DNA from: Anaerotruncus rubiinfantis
GTDB taxonomy: Bacteria > Bacillota > Clostridia > Oscillospirales > Ruminococcaceae
Reading direction: 5' to 3'
NCBI RefSeq assembly: GCF_900078395.1
Contig: NZ_FKLA01000007.1
Span: 1 to 64,000 of the forward strand
Length of the DNA stretch: 64,000 bases
Position numbers and translations under genes: made by a program. A model generated the notes under the pieces. It searched no databases. It was given only the letters and a program-made list of their open reading frames with translations, and had not been told where the DNA came from. Below are positions 39,947-49,001 of this stretch, in pieces (position 1 is the stretch's first letter; each line of letters opens with the position of its first letter).

Positions 39947-40987
39947 TCAGTAGAGCGCGCGTACCGAAGCGCGCTCCACAATGGAGGGCCGCAGATTAAT
40001 GGCGGCGTTTTCCACACGTTTTCCGCTGATCTTGTCCATGAGGATTTTTGCGGTCAGCCGTCCGATTTCATAGGCGGGCTGGTTGATGGTGGTGAGCGGC
40101 GGATAGAAAAAGGAGCTCTGCTCGAGGTTATCAAAGCCGACCACAGAGATGTCCTCCGGCACCTGGAGATCCTGCCTGCGGAATTCGTCAATGAGGCCAA
40201 AGGCGGTCATATCGTTCAGGGTAAAGACCGCGGTTGGGCGTTTTTCGAGCTGCAGAATCCGTCCGGCAAAATATTTGCCGTTTTCAAAGTCGTACATCCC
40301 GTCGTCCCGTTCCTTTTCCGCTTCGGAGAGGATGATGTATTCCTGCCGCTGCGGCACCGAAAATTCCTCCAGCCCAAACAGATAGCCGTTGAGCGCCTCC
40401 TGGCGGACCGAGCGGTTGATCGGCGGGGAAGCGAAGGCAATCCGGCGGTGCCCCTTGAGGTAGAGGTGCTCGACCGCGAGCTTGGCAGCTTCAAAGTAAT
40501 CGAACTTCACATAGCTCACATCCAGCTCGCGCAGCGATTGGTCAAACACCACAAGCGGGATATCCTGCTGCAGGAGGCTGGAGAGAAATACGTGATTCTC
40601 GTTGATGGAGGAGAGGATGATGCCTGAGACTGATTTGGAAAGGAAAAACTTGAGATTTTCAATCTCCTTTTCCGGGTCCCGGTGAGAGCTGCAGAAGAAG
40701 GGGGTGTAGCCATGCTCCTCGCAGACATTTTCCACCCCTACCAGCAGCTGGGAGTAGAAGGGGTTGGTCAGGGTGGGGATGAGCACGCCGATATCCTTTC
40801 CAACACGGCTTTTCGCGGGTTTGCGCACGGAGGGGGAAACATAGCCGAGTTCCCGCGCGCAGAGCAGGATTCTTTCACGCACATCAGCCTTCACGGGATA
40901 ATTGCTTCCGCTGAGCACGCGCGATACGGTCGCCAGCGAACAGCCCGCCCGCTGCGCGACCTGTGCGATCGTTGCTTTTTGGGTCAT
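39947..40987 (-). CDS. LacI family transcriptional repressor
   Basis: 346 residues. The N-terminal helix-turn-helix TIAQVAQRAGCSLATVSRVL with the hinge helix is followed by a periplasmic-binding-type sugar domain (IGVLIPTLTNPFYSQLLVGV, then PLVVFDQSLRELDVSY, then AVFTLNDMTAFGLIDE and ISVVGFDN). It is transcribed divergently from the uronate operon and is the natural candidate for its repressor, with a sugar acid as inducer. Both promoters in the intergenic region share a mirrored sequence. Confidence 0.92.
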   Translation of the reverse strand: MTQKATIAQVAQRAGCSLATVSRVLSGSNYPVKADVRERILLCARELGYVSPSVRKPAKSRVGKDIGVLIPTLTNPFYSQLLVGVENVCEEHGYTPFFCSSHRDPEKEIENLKFFLSKSVSGIILSSINENHVFLSSLLQQDIPLVVFDQSLRELDVSYVKFDYFEAAKLAVEHLYLKGHRRIAFASPPINRSVRQEALNGYLFGLEEFSVPQRQEYIILSEAEKERDDGMYDFENGKYFAGRILQLEKRPTAVFTLNDMTAFGLIDEFRRQDLQVPEDISVVGFDNLEQSSFFYPPLTTINQPAYEIGRLTAKILMDKISGKRVENAAINLRPSIVERASVRALY

Positions 40988-41036
40988 TGAAAAACCTTCC
41001 TATCTTCTGATAAAGTACACCTTTTCGTTAGAAATA

Positions 41037-41065
41037 ATAATATCATTTTTCTATTTAAAAAGCAA
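41037..41065 (-). promoter_or_regulatory. promoter of the lacI-type gene
   Basis: On the minus strand TTGCTT (41065-41060), a 17-base spacer and TATTAT (41042-41037) preceded by TGA. The spacer reads AAATAGAAAAATGA, nearly identical to that of the operon promoter. Confidence 0.65.
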
Positions 41066-41154
41066 TATATATTAAAAAATTAGGCCAAATAGACAATGAA
41101 AATTCCCGAAATTAATGAAAAATGCAGAAATTGTAATAGGAAAACACATTTTTA

Positions 41155-41183
41155 TTGAAAATAGAAATAGAAAATGATATCAT
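41155..41183 (+). promoter_or_regulatory. promoter of the uronate operon
   Basis: TTGAAA (41155-41160), a 17-base spacer and TATCAT (41178-41183), with TGA before the -10. The segment 41165-41182 is the mirror of 41038-41056 (one extra A), so it may be a repressor site shared by both promoters. Confidence 0.7.
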
Positions 41184-41263
41184 AAAGTTGCAGAAAAAAG
41201 AACGGAATTATAGAAAATATTTAGATATTTTTCTGAAATTCCGCCAGATCAGGAGGGTTCGTA

Positions 41264-42313
41264 ATGAAGATGACGTTCCGCTGGTATCCGGACGCACACG
41301 CGGTGGATCTCGATTACATCCGGCAGATTCCAGGCGTGACCGGGATCGTGGGGGAACTGCCGAAGCCGGTCGGAGCGGTTTGGCCGCTCGATGAGATCCT
41401 TTCTCTCAAACGCCGGGTGGAGGAGCACGGCCTTGCGCTGGAAGTGATCGAAAGCGTGAAGGTACATGAAGATATTAAACTCGGCTTAAAAAGCCGTGAC
41501 ACCTATATCGCGGCTTATATCGAAACGCTTCAAAACCTCGGAAAAGCCGGAATCAAGACGGTTTGCTACGATTTTATGCCGGTGTTCGATTGGATGCGCA
41601 CAGAAACCGCGCGCAGGCTGCCTGATGGTTCCACGACGCTGGCCTACGACCCGGAGACCATTTCGCGGACCGATCCCCTTCAGGCGGATTTCGCGCTTTG
41701 TGACTGGGAAGCCGTCTATTCCCACGACGAGCTCGCGCGGATGTTTACGCTCTATGAAGAGGTCGGCGAAAAGGGGCTTTGGAAAAACCTTGAATATTTT
41801 CTAAAAGCCGTCGTCCTGGAAGCTGAAAAAGCGGGCGTGCGCATGGCGATGCATCCGGATGATCCCTGTTGGCCTGTTTTCGGCCTGCCGCGGATTATCA
41901 CCGGCGAAAAAAATATTGACCGTCTGCTGGCGATTGTTGACAGCCCCTTCAACGCGCTCACCCTCTGTTCCGGATCACTTGGCTGCTCGGCTGAAAACGA
42001 CCTGCCGCGGCTTGTCTACAAATACGCCTCGATGGACCGGATTGCGTTCGGGCATGTGCGCAATATCAAACGCCTGCCGGATGGTGGCTTCGAGGAATCC
42101 GCGCATTTCTCCCGCGCCGGATCGCTCGATGTGGTCGCGATTATGAAGGCCTATCACGACGCGGGCTACCAGGGTTTCCTGAGGCCAGACCATGGCCGGA
42201 TGATCTGGGGCGAGCGCGGCGGCGCGGGCTATGGGCTCTATGACCGGGCGCTCGGCGCGATGTACCTGTCGGGCATTTGGGAAACGCTTGAGAAAACGCA
42301 GGGTATCCGTTAA
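41264..42313 (+). CDS. uxuA: mannonate dehydratase
   Basis: 349 residues, ATG after caggaggg. A TIM-barrel UxuA protein: MTFRWYPDAHAVDLDYIRQI at the start, VCYDFMPVFDWMRT, MAMHPDDPCWP with metal-binding residues, LCSGSLG and FLRPDHGRMIWGE near the end. Dehydrates D-mannonate to 2-keto-3-deoxygluconate using a divalent metal. It is the first gene of a nine-gene operon. Confidence 0.95.
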   Translation: MKMTFRWYPDAHAVDLDYIRQIPGVTGIVGELPKPVGAVWPLDEILSLKRRVEEHGLALEVIESVKVHEDIKLGLKSRDTYIAAYIETLQNLGKAGIKTVCYDFMPVFDWMRTETARRLPDGSTTLAYDPETISRTDPLQADFALCDWEAVYSHDELARMFTLYEEVGEKGLWKNLEYFLKAVVLEAEKAGVRMAMHPDDPCWPVFGLPRIITGEKNIDRLLAIVDSPFNALTLCSGSLGCSAENDLPRLVYKYASMDRIAFGHVRNIKRLPDGGFEESAHFSRAGSLDVVAIMKAYHDAGYQGFLRPDHGRMIWGERGGAGYGLYDRALGAMYLSGIWETLEKTQGIR

Positions 42314-42362
42314 GGGGAAATCCCTTAATCAAATAAAGAATATCAATTATGGAGGGAAAATT

Positions 42363-43430
42363 ATGAGAAAAGCAATCTCGATCCTGTCGGCTTTGGCAAT
42401 GGTAGCTACACTTGCCGCATGTGGCGGAAACTCCGCTCCTTCATCTTCGGCGCCAGCGCCGTCTGCGGCTCCCGCCGCGTCGTCCGAGCCCGCTGCTTCC
42501 GAAGCGGCTCCAGCTGAGGCGATCACTCTTAAATTCGTTGAACAGATGCCCGAGGGGCACATCATGACTGACACCCTTTTCCATTTTGCGGATAAGGTGG
42601 AGGAACTCTCAAATGGCTCGATCAAGGTGGAACGTTACGCGGGCGGCCAGCTTGGCGACGACACCGCCATGCAGGAAGGCGTCCAGATGGGTACGATCGA
42701 CGTCATCCGCGCGGAATTCACGACACTGGTCAACTTTGGCGCGAAGAAAGCGGCGGTCACCACGCTGCCATACGTCATCCGGGACCGCGACCACTTCTGG
42801 AAGATGGTCAATTCTGACGTTGGCGAAGAGCTGCTCGCCAGCATTCAGGAGGACGGGACCCAGATGGTGGCCCTTTGCATGATCGAGGAAGGCTCGCGCC
42901 ATTTCTTCACCAAGGACCCCGTGAATTCGCTGGCCGACCTCAAGGGCATGAAACTGCGCGTCCAGAACACCGAGATGTGGCTTGAGATTGTCAAGGCTCT
43001 GGGCGCCTCTCCGACACCGATGAGCTTCAGTGAGCTTTACACCGCGCTGCAGTCGGGCGTTGTGGACGGCGCGGAGCAGCCGCTTTCCGGATTTGTATCC
43101 CAAAAATTCTATGAAGTTTGCCCGAACATGATCCTGGACGGCCATGTTTATCCGGTTCAGGCATATGTCATCTCTGAACTGACTTGGAATAAGCTCACCG
43201 ATGAACAGAAAGAAATCATCCAGCAGGCCGCGAAGGAAACCCAGGCCTACAACCGCGAGACAATCCAGGCCGCAGAGGACGAGATCATGAAGAATTTTGC
43301 GGATCTCGGCGTTACCGTGGTGGATGTCCCTGACAAAACCGAGTGGATCAATGCGGTACAGCCGGTTTATGAAAAGTTCGGCACGCCGGAAGTGCTCGAG
43401 CTGCTTAAACGGATCCAGGACATCAAGTAA
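42363..43430 (+). CDS. TRAP transporter substrate-binding protein (DctP-type)
   Basis: Start ATG 42363 with ggaggga upstream, 355 residues; in-frame codons further upstream lie in the previous gene. A lipoprotein signal ends LAAC (Cys20), followed by a Ser/Pro/Ala linker to about 55. The DctP fold follows: LKFVEQMPEGHIMTDTLFHF, VERYAGGQLGDDTAMQEGVQ, KLRVQNTEMWLEIVKALGAS, and a final helix region. The Arg in LRVQNTE is the usual carboxylate anchor, so the ligand is an organic acid, here presumably a uronate. Confidence 0.93.
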   Translation: MRKAISILSALAMVATLAACGGNSAPSSSAPAPSAAPAASSEPAASEAAPAEAITLKFVEQMPEGHIMTDTLFHFADKVEELSNGSIKVERYAGGQLGDDTAMQEGVQMGTIDVIRAEFTTLVNFGAKKAAVTTLPYVIRDRDHFWKMVNSDVGEELLASIQEDGTQMVALCMIEEGSRHFFTKDPVNSLADLKGMKLRVQNTEMWLEIVKALGASPTPMSFSELYTALQSGVVDGAEQPLSGFVSQKFYEVCPNMILDGHVYPVQAYVISELTWNKLTDEQKEIIQQAAKETQAYNRETIQAAEDEIMKNFADLGVTVVDVPDKTEWINAVQPVYEKFGTPEVLELLKRIQDIK

Positions 43431-43528
43431 TAACGCCCTGAAGGCTTGAATTACAGGGGAAATCAGGATTGGCATTGCGTTGCAAGGTTAGGAATGATTT
43501 CCCCTTTTCAAAGGGAACGGGAGGAACG

Positions 43529-44020
43529 ATGGCAGAAAAAATTTTCGATTTTATATTTGAAGTGGTAAAAAGTGTTTGCAAAGTGATGCTCTGCATTCAG
43601 GTCGTATCGGTTACGATCGTTTTTATCGGCCGGTATTTTTTCAATATCACACCGCCTTGGGGAGAAGAGCTCACCCTTTTCTGCCTGGTGTGGCTGAGCC
43701 TGCTCGGCGCGTCCCTGCCGATGCGTACGGGAGGGCATCTGCGCATGACGCTGCTGGATTATCTGGTGAAGCCCAAGACGCTCGCCAGGATCGACGTTTT
43801 TGGGGATGTGCTGATTGTCGCGTTTGCGGTTGTGATGTTTTTCGCGGGGATGGCAATGACACAGCAGGTTTCCAATACGATTCTGCATGGAATCCGGATC
43901 AGCAAGGGATTCCTTTACGCGGCTGTGCCGACGTCAATGATTTTCTTCCTGCTCGCGCAAACGGATAAATACTACAGGATTTTCAAAAAAATGGCGAAAA
44001 AGGAGGGGGATGCGCAATGA
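43529..44020 (+). CDS. TRAP transporter small permease (DctQ-type)
   Basis: Start ATG 43529 with gggagga upstream; 163 residues. Four hydrophobic segments (about 15-38, 50-70, 88-110, 128-148) with the conserved PPWGEELTLFCLVWLSLLGA and GGHLRMTLLDYL between them, as in DctQ proteins. It overlaps the large permease gene by four bases (ATGA). Confidence 0.92.
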   Translation: MAEKIFDFIFEVVKSVCKVMLCIQVVSVTIVFIGRYFFNITPPWGEELTLFCLVWLSLLGASLPMRTGGHLRMTLLDYLVKPKTLARIDVFGDVLIVAFAVVMFFAGMAMTQQVSNTILHGIRISKGFLYAAVPTSMIFFLLAQTDKYYRIFKKMAKKEGDAQ

Positions 44021-45312
44021 CTCCGGAAACCATAGGCGCATGGCTGCTGATTGGCAGTTTCCTGGTTTTGATTGTTCTGCGCGTACCGATTGCCTTTGCG
44101 GTTGGCGTTTCCACTGTCGCAACCTTCCTCTATCTTGACATTCCAATGATGATGGTGGTCACCAACATTGTCAAAGGGCTCAATTCCTTCTCGCTGATGG
44201 CGATCCCGTTTTTCATTCTCGCTGGTGAGGTCATGAGCGCGGGGAGCATTTCCGAACGGCTGTTCCAGCTGGCAAAATCGCTGGTGGGGCAGTTTAGAGG
44301 GGGACTCGCGCACGTCAATGTGCTGGGAAGCATGTTTTTCGGCGGGATTTCCGGCTCCCCGGTGGCCGATGTGTCGTCATTGGGCGTCATTGAAATCCCG
44401 ATCATGGTCAAGGATGGGTATGATCTCGATTTTTCGGCTGGTGTCACGATGGCCAGCTCGATTGAAGGGCTTCTCATTCCGCCAAGCCACAATATGATCA
44501 TTTTTTCGATGGCGGCCGGCTCGGTCTCCATTGCGAAGCTGTTTTTGGCGGGGATGATCCCAGGCGTCCTGCTGGGGCTGTGCCTGATGGTCTTTTGCTA
44601 TGCGATGTCGGTGAAACGCAACTATCCCAAGGGGGATAAGTTCAGCTTCAAGGTGATGACCAAGGCGTTTGTCGATTCCATCTTCGGAATGTTTACGGTC
44701 ATCATTATTATGGTGGGTGTGCTTACCGGGCTTTTCACTGCGACTGAATCGGCGGCAATCGCGGTGGTGTGGGCGGTGCTGGTCACCTTTCTGTTCTACC
44801 GGGAGCTGCCGTTCAAGGAGCTGTGGAAGATCCTGGACCGGGCTCTGGGAACCCTTTCGATCATCATGGTGCTCATGGGGATTTCTTCCGCGTTTGGATG
44901 GCTGCTTGCGTATCTGAAGGTGCCGGAAATGGTGATCAGCGGAATTATGGGCTTTACCAGCAACAAGGTGCTGATCCTCATTATGATCAACCTGATCCTG
45001 CTGTTCCTCGGAATGATCATGGATATGTCCTCGATCATCATTATCACGACGCCGATCCTGCTGCCAATTGCGACCAGTATTGGGATGGACCCGATCCAGT
45101 TCGGCGTCATGATGATCCTCAACCTTGGCATCGGCCTGATCACTCCGCCGGTGGGCGGCGTGCTGTTTGTCACCAGCGGAATCACGGGGCTGAAAATTGA
45201 ACGGCTGACAAAATGTATGCTGCCCTTTTACGCGGTTATGGTGCTGGCGCTTTTGCTGATCACCTATATCCCGGCGATCAGCCTTGCGATTCCCAATATG
45301 ATTTATCAGTAA
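44017..45312 (+). CDS. TRAP transporter large permease (DctM-type)
   Basis: 431 residues with about 12 membrane segments. The DctM signatures are present: LMAIPFFILAGEVMSAGSIS, FGGISGSPVADVSSLGVIEI and, near the end, GLITPPVGGVLFVTSGI. It carries the substrate with Na+. With the two preceding genes it forms a complete TRAP system. Confidence 0.95.
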   Translation: MTPETIGAWLLIGSFLVLIVLRVPIAFAVGVSTVATFLYLDIPMMMVVTNIVKGLNSFSLMAIPFFILAGEVMSAGSISERLFQLAKSLVGQFRGGLAHVNVLGSMFFGGISGSPVADVSSLGVIEIPIMVKDGYDLDFSAGVTMASSIEGLLIPPSHNMIIFSMAAGSVSIAKLFLAGMIPGVLLGLCLMVFCYAMSVKRNYPKGDKFSFKVMTKAFVDSIFGMFTVIIIMVGVLTGLFTATESAAIAVVWAVLVTFLFYRELPFKELWKILDRALGTLSIIMVLMGISSAFGWLLAYLKVPEMVISGIMGFTSNKVLILIMINLILLFLGMIMDMSSIIIITTPILLPIATSIGMDPIQFGVMMILNLGIGLITPPVGGVLFVTSGITGLKIERLTKCMLPFYAVMVLALLLITYIPAISLAIPNMIYQ

Positions 45313-45327
45313 GAGGAGTCTGCCGTT

Positions 45328-46722
45328 ATGAATTTTATCACCGAAGATTTCCTGCTTTGCGGCGATACAGCAAAAAAGCTCTACCATGGAACCGCCGCGG
45401 GCCTTCCGATCATCGATTACCACTGCCATGTGAGCGCCTCAGACATTGCGGACGACGTGGCTTTCGGAAATCTGACCAACGTTTGGCTTGACGACGACCA
45501 CTACAAATGGACGGCGATGCGCTGGAACGGCGTGCCGGAACGGTTTATCACCGGTGACGCGCCGGACTATGAAAAGTTCCTCGCCTATGCGAAAACCCTG
45601 CCGGACTGCATCGGCAATCCGCTGCATCATTGGTCGCACCTTGAGCTCAAAAAGTATTTTGGCTACGACGGCCACCTCACTGGGGAGACGGCGCCGAGGG
45701 TCTGGGAATTGGCAAACGCGAAGCTCGGCCCCGGGGGGCTTCGGGCACGGGACTTCATGCGCCAGGCGAAGGTGGAGTGCATCTGCACAACCGACGACCC
45801 GGCGGACGACCTCAAATGGCACGCGCAGCTGCGCGGCAGCGGCTTTGAGATCAAGGTGCTGCCCGCCTTCCGCCCGGACAAGGCGCTCGATATCCGAAAA
45901 CCGGACTTTCCCGCGTATCTGGAGAAACTCTCCAGCGCGGCAGGCAGGCGGATCGAATGCCTTGATGATCTGCTGGACGCGCTTTCCGGGCGTCTTGACG
46001 CTTTTGGCGCGCTCGGGTGCAGGCTTTCGGACCACGGGCTGTCCCGGCTGCCCTACGCGCCATGCGGCGAAAAACGCGCGGCGGAGATCCTTGGCCGGCG
46101 GCTTGCCGGGGAGGAAACGGGCGCGCTGGAGGCCGAACAGTACGAAACTTTCCTGCTTTGCTGGCTCGCGTCGCAGTATGCCCGGCGCGGCTGGGTGATG
46201 CAGATCCATTTTGGGGTGCTGCGCGACCTGAACCCCGGCCTATATGAAACCATCGGTGTGGACGCCGGCGGCGACGCGATGGGCGACTGCCTGTGCGGGG
46301 AGAAGCTCGCGGGCATCATGAGCGATCTGGAACGGCAAAAATCCCTGCCGAAAATGATCCTCTATTCCATCAACCCGAATGACAACGCGGTGATCGATAC
46401 GCTTGCCGGATGCTTTCAAAACGGAGAGGCGCGCGGGAAGATCCAGCACGGCTGCGCCTGGTGGTTCAACGATACGAAGATCGGTATGGAAGCGCACCTG
46501 CAGACGCTTGCAAGCCTGAGCGCGCTCGGCAGCTTCATCGGGATGCTCACCGATTCACGCAGCTTTCTTTCCTATACCCGGCACGATTATTTCCGGCGAA
46601 TCCTTTGCAATTACCTTGGCGGGCTCGCGGACCGCGGGGAATACCCGAAAGATTACAACCTATTGGAAGCGCTTGTCCGCGGCATCTGTTACGAAAACGC
46701 CAAAGCATACTTTGCGTTCTGA
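45328..46722 (+). CDS. uxaC: glucuronate (uronate) isomerase
   Basis: 464 residues; ATG after aagaggagtc. The amidohydrolase-superfamily isomerase has IIDYHCHVSASDIADD near the N terminus with metal-binding His residues, the LDDHYKWTAMRWNGV segment typical of UxaC, and later GWVMQIHFGVLRDLNP and LTDSRSFLSYTRHDYFRRIL. It converts D-glucuronate to D-fructuronate (and galacturonate to tagaturonate). Confidence 0.95.
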   Translation: MNFITEDFLLCGDTAKKLYHGTAAGLPIIDYHCHVSASDIADDVAFGNLTNVWLDDDHYKWTAMRWNGVPERFITGDAPDYEKFLAYAKTLPDCIGNPLHHWSHLELKKYFGYDGHLTGETAPRVWELANAKLGPGGLRARDFMRQAKVECICTTDDPADDLKWHAQLRGSGFEIKVLPAFRPDKALDIRKPDFPAYLEKLSSAAGRRIECLDDLLDALSGRLDAFGALGCRLSDHGLSRLPYAPCGEKRAAEILGRRLAGEETGALEAEQYETFLLCWLASQYARRGWVMQIHFGVLRDLNPGLYETIGVDAGGDAMGDCLCGEKLAGIMSDLERQKSLPKMILYSINPNDNAVIDTLAGCFQNGEARGKIQHGCAWWFNDTKIGMEAHLQTLASLSALGSFIGMLTDSRSFLSYTRHDYFRRILCNYLGGLADRGEYPKDYNLLEALVRGICYENAKAYFAF

Positions 46723-46746
46723 TCGATTTTTTAGGAGGAAGACAAT

Positions 46747-47415
46747 ATGGGGAAATACACAAAGGAGTTCCTGGACCGCCTGCAAAAGGAACTCAATACG
46801 GCGGTGCTCTGCGATATTCTGGATGAATTGGGCTACCGCAACCAGGCGATGAACGGCCGGATCAAGCCGCTCGATGACGGTTATAAGCTCGTAGGAGTCG
46901 CAAAGACGATCCTGAGCTACGACGTTTATGAAATGCCGGAGGAACCCTACAAAACCGAAATCGACGCGGTCGATTCGGTGCAGGAAGGGGATCTCGTGGT
47001 TTGCAGCACCAACAATTCCAGCAGCAACGGATTTTGGGGCGAACTGATGGCGACTGCCGCGATTGCGCGCGGCGCGCGCGGCGTGGTGGTGGATGGGGCG
47101 GTGCGCGATATCCGGCAGCTCAAGGCGCTGGGGGACACCTTCAAGGTATTCGCGGCGGGCCGCAACCCGCTGGATTCCAAGGGCCGCTGCCTGGTGGCGG
47201 ATTATGACTGTCCGATCCTCTGCGATGGCATCCTCGTTCATAGCGGGGATCTCATCTTTGCCGATGTGGACGGGATCGTCGTGGTACCGGCCGGCTGCGC
47301 ACAGGAAGTGTTTGAGCGTGCGCTCGAGAAGGTGCGCGGGGAAAACCGCGTGCGCGAAGAGCTGCGCGCGGGGGCTTATCTGAAAGACGTATTCGCAAAG
47401 TACCATATCCTTTGA
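46747..47415 (+). CDS. RraA-like aldolase-family protein
   Basis: 222 residues, taggagga ribosome binding site. The RraA/HMG-aldolase fold shows TAVLCDILDELGYRNQAMNG, GELMATAAIARGARGVVVDG, AVRDI (the conserved Arg-Asp for substrate/metal) and DGIVVVPAG. Members include oxaloacetate decarboxylases and 4-hydroxy-4-methyl-2-oxoglutarate aldolases. In a sugar-acid operon it may split or decarboxylate a 2-keto acid; the exact substrate is unknown. Confidence 0.85.
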   Translation: MGKYTKEFLDRLQKELNTAVLCDILDELGYRNQAMNGRIKPLDDGYKLVGVAKTILSYDVYEMPEEPYKTEIDAVDSVQEGDLVVCSTNNSSSNGFWGELMATAAIARGARGVVVDGAVRDIRQLKALGDTFKVFAAGRNPLDSKGRCLVADYDCPILCDGILVHSGDLIFADVDGIVVVPAGCAQEVFERALEKVRGENRVREELRAGAYLKDVFAKYHIL

Positions 47416-47431
47416 CCAGGGAGGGATTTTG

Positions 47432-48205
47432 ATGGAATTGCAACTGTTTGACGCAGGCGTTATGCTGGGCCGGTCGAAAATGGACAAAGGCGGCAGCTTC
47501 GACAATTTGAAAGACCTGCGTGCGGTCATGGAGCGCCTGCAGATCGGCAGGGCGCTGGTGTACGGCGCGCTCGCTAAGGATAGCTGCCCGCGGGAGGGCA
47601 ACCTGCTCCTCTCGGAGATGATCGCGGACGAACCGTGCCTTTTCCCGGCGTGGGTGGGGCTGCCGGGGCATACGGGTGAATTTCCGGACGCCGGGACGCT
47701 CAAAAAACAGGCCGCGGAAAATCGTGTCTGCGCGCTGCGCCTGTTCCCGCGCCAGCACAACTACCCGACCTCAGACTGGTGCTGCGGAGAGCTGTTCGGC
47801 GCGATGAATGAGATGCACATGCCGGTCTTTCTCGACTATGGCGTGGAACACTGGAGCGAGCCGATGCCTTGGGACGAAATTTACCGGCTTTGCAAAACCT
47901 ACCCGGATATCCCGTTCGTGCTCGTGCGGGTCGGCTGCGGCTCGAACCGGCCACTCTTCCCGCTGCTCGAAAAATGCCCGAACCTGCACTTTGAAATCAG
48001 CTACTTTGACGCGAATCGCGGTCTGGAAGCAGTGGCGCAGCGGTTTGGCGCATGCCGGATGCTGTTTGCCACCGGCATGCCGACCTACAATCCCGCCTGC
48101 CCGATCGCGATGCTCCACTTCGCGGACCTTTCCGACGCTGACAAACAGAAGATTGCGGGCGAAAACCTGAAAATGCTGATAGGAGGGATCCGCTATGCGC
48201 TTTAA
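47432..48205 (+). CDS. amidohydrolase-like protein, first of two
   Basis: ATG 47432 with ggaggg six bases upstream; 257 residues. It is a TIM barrel of the amidohydrolase-2 kind (LYVYGALAKDS-type first strands, MNEMHMPVFLDYGVEHWSEP, FVLVRVGCGSNRPLFPLLE, LHFEISYFDANRG, MLFATGMPTYNP). The N-terminal H-x-H metal motif is absent (FDAGVMLGRS at that place), while the second copy downstream retains it. It could be catalytically divergent or a partner subunit. It overlaps the next gene by 11 bases. Confidence 0.75.
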   Translation: MELQLFDAGVMLGRSKMDKGGSFDNLKDLRAVMERLQIGRALVYGALAKDSCPREGNLLLSEMIADEPCLFPAWVGLPGHTGEFPDAGTLKKQAAENRVCALRLFPRQHNYPTSDWCCGELFGAMNEMHMPVFLDYGVEHWSEPMPWDEIYRLCKTYPDIPFVLVRVGCGSNRPLFPLLEKCPNLHFEISYFDANRGLEAVAQRFGACRMLFATGMPTYNPACPIAMLHFADLSDADKQKIAGENLKMLIGGIRYAL

Positions 48206-48983
48206 ACCGCTTTCCGAACAGCTCGACACCAGCGGATACCGGATTGTCGATTCCCATGCGCATCTGGGACTTTACCACAAGTTTGACATCCAGGGCGGCT
48301 TCGAGGACGACCTGGTCGCGCAGATGGATCGGGTCGGCGTGCAGGCGCTGGCCATCTCCCCGATGGTGGGGCTTGGGCTTGACAGCCGCCGCGCCAATGA
48401 TATGACCGCCGCGGTGCTAAAAAAATACCCCGATCGCTTTTATGGGATGGCGCTCGCGAGCGGCAACCGCCCGGAGGAGATCCTGCCGGAACTGACGCGG
48501 TGCTTCGACACACTCGGCATGACCATGATCAAGCTCCACCCGGACGAGGCGAACTGCCCGATGGAGCGCAAATGCTACGACCTCATCTACGGTTTTGCCG
48601 CTGAGCGCAAGCTCGCGATCATGAACCACGACTGGCAGTCCCCCGCGCGTCTGGAGGCGCTTGCGAAACGGTATCCGCAGGTGCGTTTCACCCAGGCGCA
48701 TTCGGGCGGCAACTGGGACGGCCACCGGGAGGACGATTATTTCCGGCTGGCGCGCGACTATGAGAACATCTTTGTGGACATCTGCGCGAGTCCCATCTTC
48801 TACGGCGCGCTCGAAAGCCTTGTGGAGGTGGCGGGCGCGGACAACATCCTCTTTGGCAGCGACGCGCCCTTCCTGAACCTGGCGTTTGGGGTCGGCAAGG
48901 TGCTGCTGGCGGATCTCCCACATGCGGACAAACAGAAAATCTTCGCGGACAATTTTCTTGGGATTATTGCGCCGCGCGACTGA
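48195..48983 (+). CDS. amidohydrolase family protein, second of two
   Basis: 262 residues. Amidohydrolase-2 fold with the metal motif DSHAHLG near residue 19, IKLHPDEANCPMERKCYDLI, IMNHDWQSPARLEALAKRYP, FTQAHSGGNWDG and the C-terminal GSDAPFLN. The family includes lactonases (sugar-acid and pyrone lactones) and decarboxylases. In this operon a uronic-acid lactone is a reasonable substrate guess. It is about one quarter identical in layout with the preceding gene, suggesting an old duplication. Confidence 0.85.
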   Translation: MRFKPLSEQLDTSGYRIVDSHAHLGLYHKFDIQGGFEDDLVAQMDRVGVQALAISPMVGLGLDSRRANDMTAAVLKKYPDRFYGMALASGNRPEEILPELTRCFDTLGMTMIKLHPDEANCPMERKCYDLIYGFAAERKLAIMNHDWQSPARLEALAKRYPQVRFTQAHSGGNWDGHREDDYFRLARDYENIFVDICASPIFYGALESLVEVAGADNILFGSDAPFLNLAFGVGKVLLADLPHADKQKIFADNFLGIIAPRD

Positions 48984-49001
48984 TGAAAGAAGGTATTTTT
49001 C

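Noticed and set aside
42609-43475. A 288-codon open frame antisense to the TRAP binding-protein gene.
   Set aside because: Shadow of the sense gene, which has a clear signal peptide and DctP motifs.
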